From: Phoebastria nigripes
Lineage: Eukaryota; Chordata; Aves; Procellariiformes; Diomedeidae
DNA length: 64,000 bases
NCBI GenBank assembly: GCA_035582835.1
Contig: JAYKAV010000922.1
Coordinates: forward strand, 966,329-1,030,328
Reading direction: 5' to 3'
Below the pieces are notes generated by a model, which was given only the letters and a program-made list of their open reading frames with translations, was not told the origin of the DNA and ran no database searches. Shown here piece by piece: positions 25,401 to 37,265 of this stretch. The stretch's first letter is position 1, and the number at the start of each line of letters is the position of its first letter. The translations under genes were made by a program, and so were the position numbers.

Positions 25401-28098
25401 ACTCCTGTTTAAATTAGCTTTTGTTCACTGAAGACGTATCTGTTAATCAGCTATAGGTGAACTCTTTGTAAAGAACAGAATATCTTCTCTCTTTCACTCC
25501 AATTTAATCTAAGAGGTCTCTAAATTAATCTTAGCTGGCTGCCATACGTTGGTGATGCCTCTTCTCTTTCCCCCACGCGTTGTCATTCTGGCATACACAC
25601 TGCTGTATATATTTGCCTGTCAGGTACAACAAAGTCTTTAATTCATGATCCATAGGTGTCTACAGCATGTCACTTAAAATAGTTTTTCCTTTGCTGATTT
25701 AGGCAGTGTTGTGATCACCTTAGAAACAGGTTAAGTAACTTTTCCAGTTAAATTTCATCTTGTTTGTTTAAAACAAAACCAAGACAGACAGGAAGACATT
25801 CAGAAAACAACTGCCACACCGATGGTTGCATTAATTGCTACTCTGAGTGCTCCTGCTGTGACTCAAATGGAATCAGTTTGGACTTGCTTCTAATGAATAA
25901 GTGGGTTTATTATCATTGGCTACAAGCTGCCCTGTTTTTTCAAAGAAAATTTTTTTCTCAATTTCTTTTTCCTATTTTCATTCAATAAATAATTTATCAT
26001 TTCCCCCTTGTTTTGTTTTCTTTTTTTTTAAAGAGAAAAAGTAGTATATCTACTGTATTTGTAAATTTAGTTGGATTTTCCACACTTGGTCTACATTGTA
26101 TATCATGTTCTGTTAAATCCCAGTGTGTAGCATTGTGAATATAATATTTAATTCATAAGGCGCTCATTATTTTATTGGAATGGTTTTATTTCTTTGCATT
26201 TTTATGCAGTGTTCAAGTATATTATGAAAATCGCTCATGTGATGTGCAAGTATGGGTGGGGNTTTTTTTTTTGGCAATACTCGCCTCTCTGTCCTGCATA
26301 TGCAATTCAAAAGAGCGCATAATAAAATAGTTGTTTGATTTGCGTTCTGAACTGCATTTGGCATCACTCACTATGTTTGCAAATAGAGATCAGTCTGAAA
26401 CACTGACAAGAAACAATCTGTCCTTTGGCACTAGAGTCCCTGGAGAAAATTGAGCTGAGAATTTTCTCACTAGTTCCTCAGGTAGATTATCAAATTATAC
26501 TTTACGTGTTTTTAACACACTATATGGGCCATTACAGCTGGTATGTATGTAACTTGCTCCCACTGGAAGACACCCTGCCAAAGACGTGTGTGTGCAAATA
26601 GCTTTAGTAAAATTTAGAATTATTGTCATGTAATATGATTCCCAAGACAGTTTATTTTAAAGGAGGCACATTTTTTTTTATGGTGCAAAAAAAATTTCTC
26701 TGCCATACCCTGCTTAAAATGTTGATGCATGTCAGGGAAAGCTCGGTTATAGCTTTGATATATGTTAACAGCTTCAGACGAGCAATTTGAAAGAATCAAG
26801 GGATTAGCTAGTATGTGCAGTATGAGTTTTTACCACCAGGAAGGAGGCCCAAATGTCATGTGAAGCATTCACAAACTGTTCTGAAGACTGAAGCTCTCAT
26901 TTTCACAACAGCTTACATATACCTCAGAAAAGAGCAAAACAAGGTTCCCCACGTTTCCCGCCCCCCACATTGCAAGTCTGTTCAGAAATGACAGCCTTTA
27001 GATACAGAGAAATATGTGAAACTACATAGCTTGCACAACTCCTAGCTCTTCTGAGACGACCGGTGATGATACCAGCACTATGCTGAGTGACTCATTACGT
27101 TCAGCTATCCTATTAGTTAACCAATTAATTAATCTTAGCCAGTCTTAACTAGTCTGAGGCTATCACAAGCCGTTCGTGAAGCTTGGCGTGCAATAACTTT
27201 GTCATTATTAAACTGGAATTGGATTTGAACAGCAAACTTCGCAAGAAAACTCTGTATTTCAGTCCTGACTGATTTTTTTCAATTTACTTCAGTCTGTCTT
27301 CCGTTAAGTTCTTCTTCCCTATTCCATGCAGCGATGCTTAAACTGAGCATGGATTGATTAATACCAGTGATATCACTCATCTTACTTTTAAAAAGTTTAC
27401 CTTACAAGTTACCTTGAGAAGCCAGGTCATATCATTAGGATAACTTATTAGATGCTGAAGCGAAATGAGAGGCCCGCTACCAAGCGTATACTTCTTTATT
27501 CTGTTTATGGTCTTGAATAGCTATAGCATGCAATTTTAGAAATCTGTGAAATATTCTTTAGGCCTGAGACATAAGGAAGATGTAGAAAAATGTGTTTTAC
27601 TCATTTTCTAAATATGATACTCTTTCCCAGTTAGCTGATGAGTTATGTATACATAGCTGTGGTTTTCTTAGCTGCCAACTTTTCTAAAGATTTTAGGTGA
27701 ATTACTTTTGACAAGACTGTCATGTACTTTTATAAGGCAGCAAATGGTCAGGATAGTCTATGTTATTAATAAAAACAGCTTGACAGTTAAGAAGTATCAA
27801 TTCGCTGTTTTGAAATAGATGTTCAAGATTAAGTGAAAGTGATCCTGTTGCAACTCTTTGTTTTCAGGGCTATGCTTATAGCCTGATCGTTGTTTTGTTT
27901 GGTGTAATATTCTATTGAATGAGCCTTCCTCTTGAAATGGGACACGTTGTTATTGTTCTTAACTTCCTCCAGCCTATCTTGCTTTGCTCTCTCCATTCCT
28001 CACATTCATCTTTGTTCATAAGGGTGAAAAACGTCCCTGCCCTCCTCTTCCGAGAGCCATGTTATTTGAGTCAGTGAGACAATAGGAAGGAATAGTTT

Positions 28099-28131
28099 AA
28101 AAAAAAAAAAAAAAGAAAGAAAAGAAAAAGA
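28099..28131. repeat. A-rich low-complexity tract
   Basis: Sixteen A followed by AAAG/AAAAG-like units. No polyadenylation signal or open frame upstream suggests a retrocopied gene. Confidence 0.85.
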
Positions 28132-31100
28132 GAACTCCTCATTGTCCATCTTGCTATACATTTAACAACTTCTGAAACGTTCCGCTACATTTATTGACCT
28201 AAGAATATCTGTTTTGAAAGCTCACCTTAAATAGATATGCTGCATATGATCATTTGTTGTTCAGGTTCAACATTGGGAAGGATATATGCATGTTGAGGTG
28301 GCTTTACAAAAGGTCTGTGTGCAACTTCCTAAACTGTTTATGAGCCAAATTTTTTAATACAAATCTGGATGTATAAATGCAAATACATTGAAAAAATTGT
28401 ACCTGGGAGGTTTTGAAAACTGAATCTGAAACAAAGAATTACGTAGGTGTGCACAAGAACGTTAAAATACCATTAATCTAATTAGAGATGGTACTGTTAG
28501 CAAGGAAAGCATTGAATCAAGACTATAACATTGCAAATGCAAAAAATAACCTGCTGTAAAGAATATAATGCTTTTTTCCTCCAAATGCTATTTATTTTAA
28601 CTGGCATATGAAGTGCATTGTGTTTTCAATTGACTTCAAATGCCATTTTAAAATTATTTCTGTTGAAACTACTGCGGGGAACAGACCTATCAGTAAATAG
28701 CAAACTGGATAGCCAAGTACATGATTCTTCACTTAACTGGTAAGGGCAAACCCCACAAAAGGGAGCATGTTTCCTGCCACTTGTTTTAGAAATTTACCAT
28801 TGCTGCCCACAATACAGTTAAGACTTTTATCGTTTAAAAGATTGTTTAATTTCAACAGAGCACCTTCAGCTTTGCTACCATTTGTAATTAAATATTTAGT
28901 TGCGTAGTAAATTAAGCATGTCGTGATCTCTGCAAAGTGGTTCTCTGTTTACTGCTGCATAAATGTTTTACAAGCTGCTGTATTGTTTCTAGTAAATTAA
29001 TAATGAAGATTTAGATTTTAACTGATTAATAATCTAATTTAGTATTTAGGAGGAATCTAATTTAGGACTGGAAACAAAATTGAGGTAAACATCTTTGGCA
29101 GTGATCCCAATTCTCTGACAAAATCACCAAATTATAAGGAAAAAACAAATCAGGGTAAAAGAAATTAAGAGGTTGGATCTTCTAGGAGAAGAAGCATTTC
29201 CCTGTGAAAACTGAAAATGCTTTCTAAACTGCAGTGTACTTGCACTTGACTTCTCCTGTCATATTGAAAATTGTCAGTACAAATTTTATACAGCAAATTG
29301 CCAGGAATTTGTAAGATAATGAAATATGAATTTGGCATAAGCAAAGAACTACCTAAACTACCTGGCTTAAAGCAAGTTTATGGTGACATTATAGAAATAT
29401 TGTAATACTCCATAGAATATTACTTCTATTTCTGGTGCCCATAGAACAACAACAAATATGTTAGGAAATGTTCAAAAGTAGAATGGTCTAAATAAGTTCT
29501 TGTGAGGTGGGATGGAAAAAGATCAACACAGCAAAATTAGGGTTGTGAATAGCTGTTCTGTCGCAATTAGATATTGTGAAAATATGGGAATGAGGAGGCT
29601 ATTGAAAACTTTGCATGTTCTAAAAAGTGGTGAAGTGGCTGGGGCTGATCAAGTTCAATGTCAAAGTAAGGTACAGTGTGCAGAGGAAGGAAAATTAACT
29701 ATCAGAAACAGCTAATAAGGAGAGATGTCTCATATCTTGCTTTTCCTTCTACAACATGAGGGCTTGAAGGTTGGGCTTGTGCAGTTATAGGATCTGTGAG
29801 CCTCTTGTTTCATGCCTCCTCTAATTCTGTTTGGGGTGAACAGCTCTGGTTTTGCTATATGCGGCAGTATCTTCAACAGTTAAAGCTCTGACTTGAGGTA
29901 GTAACTGTAATTAAAGTCAACGCTTCATAGCTTCATCTGGTTGCCTCCTGATGTTGAGATGAAATTCTTCACAAAGAACAATTGGCAGTAACCATGCAGA
30001 TTTTACTTCTTGTATCTACCATTTTTAATTTGATACTTTTCCAGAACATTTTCTGTCAGTAGTCTTCTTGTGCCAGTAGTCCTTTTCTGCTTTTAGGATG
30101 TAGAAGTTTAATCCAAGAACTGAAATACTTAGGTTTAATTTTGGGTGTGTATGTGAAACGTTATGGTTTGTGTTTTAGAGGATTCCCTGGGTTCACCCAA
30201 TAGTCCTTTTTGGCCATTCTTCTATTACTATCTAATTTAAAGTCAAAATTTGGCTCTATCACAAATTTTCTGGTAAGAGTTACTTGAGTAGAAATACCAT
30301 GGTTTATCAAGGATCAGAACCTGTCCTGCTGTGTTTCTCTGTACAAATAGCTCATATTTGTTGAGTGGAGAAAAGATTATTTTAATTGACATAATTAACT
30401 TTTCTTGTGATTATCTTAGGCTTGAAAATGCATTTTGCTCTTTCCCAATTACAGCTTTTTCTCTGCTAGAGCTAAACATGCTGTGTGTAATAATGAAGGT
30501 GGTTTTGGAAGGACTTAATGTATATAATTGGAAAATAAGATGAGGTAGTCTTCTATCAGCAGGAGGGTAGGAGAGCTGGGCTGTATAATTGAAGTACGGT
30601 GTAATGGGATTACCTACAATTTTTAAACATTGCTTTCATTAAGGAAAATAATAAGCATATTTATTAAATATAGTCTCTGCTTGGGACAATATTTGTTATT
30701 ATGAAAAAGCTTTTGTAATTAAGCTTGGGTATAAAACTGTATTGAACATACTACATCAGTTTCTGGAAAATGCTTTTGTGCATAAAATTTTACTAAAATA
30801 GAAAGAGCTTTCACAGCGGAGGCAGTTAGCCAGATATTAGTATAGCTCACATCTAGCATTCACTGTAAATTTTTCTATATGCTTTCAATTTAGTCAAGGT
30901 CAAATCAAAAGAAAAGTCATAGTCAAATACACTTAAACATTTAACTTTATGAAAGCTTTTAATGGTTCTACTGTTTTTCATGGTTATACTTAGTGGAAAT
31001 AAATGCTAGATTTTTTTCTGAAGAGTATTTTCTTGCTGAAGCTACAGAAGTATGATGTTTTAGGAATTATGGGATGGGTGTCTATGACCCAAATTTTGCA

Positions 31101-31466
31101 GGCGGCCACATAAAATTCTCCTAGGAGTCCTTCTTGTCCTTAAATATGCATCTGTGAAAATCTCCATAATAGTAGAAAGTATTTTCAAACTGTTTAAAGC
31201 ATTTTAAATGTGATTGCTATGTTGGTGCTTGGGATATAATGTGGTGGTCCCTCTGGATATTCTTTTGTTTCTTTTCATTATCACTTTCAAGGATTTCTCT
31301 TCAGAAAAGCACTAAATTAAAGTGTGTAGCTACTTTCCTTAATCAAAGCTTGTACCGAAAAGAACTGCCTTCGAAAAGTGTTGCAAACCCTCCTAGATTA
31401 CTTTCAGGAGTTCTGCTATGGCGGTGCCTAGGACACATTATTCCTTGGGTCATAAGGTATATCTTT

Positions 31467-31506
31467 ATCTTATAAAGGATATATATATCTTATAAAGGAT
31501 ACATAT
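31467..31506. repeat. 20-bp tandem duplication
   Basis: Two adjacent copies of ATCTTATAAAGGATA(T/C)AT, at 31467-31486 and 31487-31506, almost identical. A local slippage or short tandem duplication in AT-rich DNA. Confidence 0.85.
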
Positions 31507-31783
31507 GGACTGGGATTTGCCTATACTGTGAGTATACATCTTAGATTAAAACATTCTTCTATCATACTCTTAATATATAAAAATGCTGTTTCTCTTAGTT
31601 TATAGAGAGAAGGTTGACAAGGGTACGTTAGTGTACATTAAAGGTAAATGGATAATGAAATGCTAAAACTGAGAGAGAAAGAGAAAAAAGTTAGTTCAGA
31701 AAGTTCTGAGATACTGCTGTTGTAATTTCATTCTTTTTACTTTGAACAAGGTGAATGTGTGCAGGAAAGGATAAAAAAAAGAA

Positions 31784-32619
31784 ATCGTAGAATAACAGTA
31801 CGGATAAGGTTGGATGGGACCCCTGGAGATCATCTAGTCCAACCCTGTGCTCAAAGCAGGTTGCTGAGGACTGTGTCCAGGCAGGTTGTTAGTATCTCCA
31901 AGGATGGAGACTCCACAACCTCTCTGGGCAACCCATGCAAGTGTTTGACCACCCTCACAGTAAAAAAGCTTTCTTATATTTAAGGGGAGTTTCCTGTATT
32001 TCAGTTTGTGCCCATTGCCTCTTGTCCTGTCAGTGAGAACTACTGAGAAGACTCTGGCTCTCCTCCTCCACTGAAGGTGTCTTCCTTGCTCCAGACCTTC
32101 CCATTGTTCTCAGGGACCTGGGATTCCTGAAGGCCAGTCTTAACAGTAAAGAGCGAGGTGAAGAAGGCATTGAGTACCTCAGCCATTACCATGTCCTGTA
32201 TCACCAGGTCCCCTGCCCTATTCAGCAGTGGGCCCACATTTTCCCTTGTCTACCTTTTGCTGCTGAAGTACCCATAGAAACCTTTCTTGTTGCCTTTCAT
32301 GTCCCTTGCCAGATTTAGCTCCGAATGGCCTTTGGCTTTCCTAACCCCATCCCTGCATACTCAGACAGTGTCTCCATACTCCTCCCAGGTCCCCTGTCCC
32401 TGCTTTCAACTCTTGTATGCTTCTTTTTTATTTCTGAGTTTTGTTGGGAGCTCTTTTTTCATCCATGCAGGCCTCCTGCTACTCTTGCTTAACCTCCTCT
32501 CATTGGGATAGATCATTCTTGAGCTTGGGGGAGATGACCTTTGAAAAATAATCAGCTGTCCTGGACCCTTGTTCTATCCAGGACTGTATTCCATGGGATT
32601 CCTCCAAGCAGATCCCAAG
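31784..32619 (-). mobile_element. CR1 LINE with internal deletion of the RT core
   Basis: Read on the minus strand, the right part (about 32066-32619) matches the ORF2 endonuclease/RT linker of the long CR1 at about 38395-38940. The left part (31784 to about 32060) matches the ORF2 C-terminus and 3' UTR. The roughly 1.3 kb that should lie between them, which holds RT motifs A, B and C, is absent. The joint falls near 32060-32066 at GGAGGA/GAGCC (minus strand). Ordinary 5' truncation cannot make this shape, so an internal deletion or a deleted source RNA is the likely cause. The 3' tail is decayed. Confidence 0.88.
31900..32619 (-). pseudogene. CR1 ORF2 remnant: linker fused to C-terminal end
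   Basis: The minus-strand frame around 32040-32237 reads the linker words GDLVIQD and AEVLNAFF, which parallel GDLVTQD and AEVLSDFF in the copy at 38395-38688. It then crosses the deletion joint and stops within six codons (...EPESSQ then TAG). Upstream on the minus strand, 32240-32619 shows further linker sequence with several small disruptions. No catalytic domain of either endonuclease or reverse transcriptase remains. It is non-functional. Confidence 0.8.
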
Positions 32620-35600
32620 AAAAAAATAGTCATAGGTTTGGCTTATGTGTGGTGCTCATTTTCAAGTATTTTATTGCTAGCGGAAATTCAGGTCCAGTCT
32701 CCAGAATCATTTGCCACACTGAGCACTGACAGAATGATGCCAACTCATAAATCTGTACAAGTTGTTCTTGAGGGAATGTATGAAAATGGAAAATCTAATC
32801 TTGCATACTAGGTAAAAATGTCAACCTTTAATCACAGCTCTACCTGGCTTCTTCTCAGATGCAGATTTTTTTTTTCTCTTTTTTTTTCCCCATTACTGCT
32901 AAGGATGATTATAACTCACGTAAGGAAAAATCTTCTGGAAGCAGGAGGTGAAGAATTCCAAGAAAAAAATCTCATGTCATTTGTACATATAAGAGAAGTT
33001 ATAGGACATCAAGAAAGAGGGAAATATAAGATCTGGAATACATGGTTAAACACTACTCAGTTTTAACTGTCCTAGCTGCGTTTGCCTCAGGATTGTCTCT
33101 TTGCCAAGACCTCTCTCAAAGAGCCTTGCCTTTATGTTGTATATTTGTAACTTAAGAGCAATTTGCAAAAACTGGCCACATTGTATTCCCCTCCCTTTTC
33201 CCAGGTGGAGGGTTGTTTAATATTTTCCATCCCAGCTTTCAGCAAGTTCTCCATTATCTTGTGCTTGCTAGTGACATTCCCACACAGCTCTTAAAAGTTT
33301 CTTTTACTCCCCTGACACCTTCCTTCCTTTCATTATCCTCACATAAATTTGGCCAGTTAGATCACATAGTAAAAGTTTCCTATTTTTTTCTTTTAACTAT
33401 GGTATGCTGAAATAACTTCAGACTCTGATACTGACAAGAGAATGAAGGAGCTTTTTTCCTCTGCTGAAGAGTGTGGGGATGTTCAAGCCCATAATTTAAT
33501 GAAGAAAAATGCTATCTTGATTATGGCAAAAATTAATGAACTGTCAATTNTTTTTTTTTTGAGACAGGTTAAAAGCAAGAAAATACAGTGTTGTTGAAAA
33601 GAAAATATAGTGTTGTTGATTCTGGGTTGCAACAGAGTTAATGAGGGCAATAGTTCCATAGTCATTTATCTTTTCTGCTTTAGTCATGATGTTGAAGGCC
33701 CAACATTTTTTCATTAGATTCAGCGTCTCAGAAGACAGACCACGAAGATGTCTTGCAGATGCCTGGCTGTAGTTTGTTCACCCAGCTCATCCCTCCTTCC
33801 TTCCATTCCTGCTAATGAAACTCTCCATTCTGACAGTTCATTGGCCCTGATTAAAACACCTACCCCCCTCAAAAACACAGATTTGATAATATTTTTCAAT
33901 CAATTAGCCCAATTTCTGGGGTCATATTCTGACTTTACCAGGAATTTTAGAGACCACTTATTACAGTTGTTTTACTTGTCTCCAACTTGAAGACATTATT
34001 TCATGTAACAGGCTGAATTGGATGACTTTTGGCTTTGTAGCGTAGGCACCAGTTTCCAACAGGCTGCTGAGTCTGAAGAGTTTGAATGGGTGATGTGAAG
34101 GAAGATGAGATGTTATCAGTAATCAGGGTGAGAAAATCCACTCACTGACAAAATTGTTTTTTTCTAAAAATCTTGTGTATTAAAGATGATGAAGAGCTGG
34201 AATTGAATGAGAAGCTGACAAGAGAGGGAAGAAGAGAATGCAGAATCAGACTCTCTTGATTGCTTATTTGGATGTAGAGTTTGGTTTTTAAATTTTCCTT
34301 CTTCAGTATGAGAGGGCATTATGTTCAGGGATGTAAAGTATGACTGCCAATTGGCCAGATAGTCTCCCCTGTTCTGGAAGAAGTNTGTTTAGACAGCGCA
34401 AAGTGGGTTGCATGGTGAAATGCTTTGTTTACAGATAATATTTCTGGCTCCTGTGAGAGCTGAATTAGAATGAGTAAAGTAAAAGACAGGAGTTAGGAAC
34501 AGGAATACTGAGTTCAGCTTTGGAATCATGCCAGCTAAATGCAATTAAAGAGATTAGGACCTAAGAAGAAGACACAAAAAGTTCACTATAGATGCCAGCT
34601 GAAAAAACAGGAAAGGGCAAAATATAACCAGGGGACTTTATACAGAAAAGAGGGAGAAAGAGCAAGAACGTTGGAGCATGAACAAACCACAGAAGTGGCA
34701 AAGGCAGGCAGTCACTAAGGGAGACTGGAAACCTGTAAGGTAGGATATAAATGCATGAAAACATTTCTGAGAATAAAGACACTGTGTAAATGCCCTTATA
34801 TTTATAATGTAGGAGGTTGTTAGTAACCTGAGCAAAAGTAAGATCAGCAAAATAAAGGGGTCGGAACTCCCAACCTGGGAAGAGCCANGCTGGATGTATC
34901 AGAGAGGAAAGTGAGATGCTGAGAATGCACAGGAGGATGCTGGTTTTTGGAGCTGCCATATGTAATTTCAAATAAAGAACCTGTCAATTCTTGTTCTAAA
35001 ATGGTTTCTTCATTTTTTCAGATTATGACATTAGTTATATCTTTTTCACTACTCATTAATACTTGTTTTCCCAAATATTTAAAACATGTCTAAAGAAAAA
35101 CTTGTAGTCCTAAGGTGAAAAATATACACTTTAGTAAAATTATAAGTAATGATAAGTAATTTTCATGAGTTATGAATAACAAAATTACATGATTAAATAG
35201 TACTTCATCATATGTGACAGAATCAGAATCCTCAGTGAGTGAAAGATAATTTTCAATAGTTATATGACTTTCTTGATTGTTCCCCTTTCCCCTTCATTTT
35301 CCAAGTCGATTTAAGTGCTTTGGACTAGTTTTGCTCATCATTTAATGGAACAAGTGTGGTAGAGAGGCTAAGTGATCTTGTTATGAATCCAGAATATGAG
35401 CCTTGAGCTTTGCCTGTGCCAAAANTTGCACCCAGTTTGCTGAAATGCTGATGGGTAACTATTCATTTAGGCTGGGCTATTAAAGGACAAAACAGACCAT
35501 TGCAAAGATACACCCATGAGTACTTCTGGCAATAGATGCTGGCCTTCCTTAGTCACATGAGGTTGCTAGCTTGGGGAAAGATCTTTGATAGTTAGTTATC

Positions 35601-36431
35601 TAAGACAGACTTAGATAGACACTAGAGACTGTGATTAAAAAAGCAGCTATACTTTCAACGTGACCATTTACCAGATTAGCAAAGTGCTTGGTAAGCAAAG
35701 TTATGGTGACTGTAAATTGCCATGTGTTTCAACTAGTTCCATATTCTGATTTGCAAGTATCTTCAGCAAACCACTTTTCCATTAGAAAATATCTCCTGGT
35801 AATAGTTTTGATTTTTTTTAATTGATTTTTTCTTTAATATTTAAAAAATAATTTATTCAGGCTACTGCTCTGTTGTTGGAAGTGAGCAGTAGCAGCATCG
35901 TCAAGTGACATCATGCTGTAGTTGCTGTGAGAATCTCTCTGCAATTCACAAAACTTGTGTTTCATTTTGTCTTCGAACAAAAACACATTTTTGAAAAAAT
36001 GTATTTTGACAGATGGAATTGCTCTGGAACCAGCTGTATTGAGTAGCAGGATGCTATGCAAGTAAGCAGCTGAACAGTGCACACTTATGCAGGTCTGCAA
36101 GTGGAGTCAGTTGATGAGGACAAATCAGTCTGATCAAATCTGGTATGCTGCTAGCTTGAGACTCCCAGGCTCCCACAGTACCTGCTTGCTGACAAGACTT
36201 CCTCTTCTGTGCGCAACATAAGAAGTAAGAAGTTATTTCTAAAGGAAAACTTTGACAGCTAGATAATATTTAGGCCTGTCTATATCCTAAAAAATTGTCT
36301 GGGGAATTTCATTACACTTCAGTTGTGTTCCAGCACTGATAAACCACGTTTCTGAAATTTTATCCAGAACATATAGGATGTTGACTGCCTATTGATATTT
36401 TCCTATAGAATAATTTAGCACCATTCAATAA
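32620..36431. other. Unique-looking sequence, no supported gene
   Basis: Between two CR1 insertions on the same strand. It contains a 22-bp tandem duplication at 33579-33622, T- and A-rich tracts, and only short open frames. I see no element ends, RNA gene or convincing exon. Confidence 0.7.
33579..33622. repeat. 22-bp tandem duplication
   Basis: GAAAATACAGTGTTGTTGA at 33579-33597 is repeated with one change (TATAG for TACAG) from 33601. Period 22. A local duplication next to a T-run that includes an n call. Confidence 0.85.
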
Positions 36432-36506
36432 AAGAAGAGAAGAGAAGAGAAGAGAAGAGAAGAGAAGAGAAGAGAAGAGAAGAGAAGAGAAGAGAAGAGA
36501 AGAGAA
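36432..36506. repeat. (AGAGA/TTCTC)15 pentamer microsatellite, CR1 tail
   Basis: Seventy-five bases of perfect AAGAG pentamer, read as (TTCTC)n on the minus strand. It directly continues the 3' end of the CR1 fragment at 36507-36790, so it grew from that element's tail. The related copy at 61572-61904 has a shorter (ATTCT/GTTCT)n tail. Length and purity make it likely to vary between individuals. Confidence 0.93.
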
Positions 36507-36790
36507 TATTTCAGTTGGAAGGGTTCTACAATGATCATCTAGTCCAACTGCCTGGACCAATTCAGGGCAGACCAAAAGTTAAAGCATGTTATTAAGGGCA
36601 TTGTCCAAATGCCTCTTNAACACTGACAGGCTTGGGGTATCAACCACCTCTCTAGGAAGCCTGTTCCAGTGTTTGACCACCCTCTCGGTAAAGAAATGCT
36701 TCCTAATGTCCAGTCTAAATCTCCCCTGGCGCAGCTTTGAAGCATTCCCACATGTCCTGTCACTGGATACCAGGGAGGNGAGATCGGCAA
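36507..36790 (-). mobile_element. CR1 LINE, short 3' fragment with pentamer tail
   Basis: The minus strand reads the last 60-70 codons of ORF2 and a short UTR ending TTCCAACTGAAATA, then the pentamer repeat. The 5' break is near 36790, about ten bases from the 3' end of the long CR1 at 36801, so the two sit head-to-tail on the same strand. The copy at 61572-61904 is its closest relative in the window and breaks at nearly the same internal position. n calls at 36618 and 36779. Confidence 0.92.
36579..36790 (-). pseudogene. CR1 ORF2 extreme C-terminus
   Basis: On the minus strand the frame reads through [20 protein letters not shown] and ends ...LNNML with TAA at 36579-36581. This is the same end point, within a few codons, as in the other CR1 subfamilies here. 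No frameshift is seen, although one codon contains n. Only the last part of the reverse-transcriptase protein is present, so no activity is possible. Confidence 0.85.
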
Positions 36791-36897
36791 TAATAGTTTC
36801 ATCATAGAATCACAGAATCATACAATGGTTTGGATTGGAAGGGACCTTAAGGATCATCAAGTTCCAACCCCCCTACCATGGACAGGGACACCTTCCA

Positions 36898-37265
36898 CTA
36901 GACCAGGTTGCTCAAAGCCCTGTCCAACCTTGCCTTGAACACTTCCAGGGATGGGGCATCCCCAACTTGTCTGGGCAACCTGGTCCAGTGCCTCACCACC
37001 TTCAAAGTGAAGAATTTCTTCCTTATATCTAATCTAAATCTACCCTCTTTCAGTTTAAAGCCATTACCCCTTGTCCTGTCATTACAGGCCTTGTAAGAAG
37101 TCTCTCTCCCTCTTTCTTATAAGCCCCCTTTATATATTGAAAGGCTGCAATAAGTTCTTCACGGAGCCTTCTCTTCTCCAGGCTGAACAATCCCAACTCT
37201 CTCAGCCTGCCTTCATAGNAGAGGTGCTCCAGCCCTCTGATCGTCTTTGTGGCCCTCCTCTGNAC
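36898..37265 (-). pseudogene. CR1 ORF2, C-terminal segment after a stop
   Basis: This is the part of ORF2 downstream of the TGA stop at 37266-37268. The minus strand reads [28 protein letters not shown], then loses frame near 37088-37098, where a base is missing relative to the RTRGNG block. It regains the family's pattern ([18 protein letters not shown]) before the natural TAG at 36898-36900. It matches the tail of the copy at 1-1028 well. Confidence 0.85.

Larger units (their letters stand above)
12491..31783. other. Unique-looking non-coding stretch with a few exon-like signals
   Basis: Nineteen kilobases with no transposon that I can place securely. Open frames are short and found on both strands. 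Items worth noting inside are a cluster of octamer-like motifs near 16271-16300, two exon candidates in matching phase near 18.4-19.0 kb, a GC-richer patch at 21660-22400, a second patch of mixed open frames at about 24535-24850, and an A-rich tract at 28099-28131. At 29410-29510 a faint resemblance to an old CR1 RT segment is visible. The whole could be intron or gene desert. Confidence 0.65.

Noticed and set aside
36360..36575. Peptide with FSSLL repeats on the minus strand
   Set aside because: This is translation of the pentamer microsatellite downstream of the CR1 stop codon, not a repeat protein.
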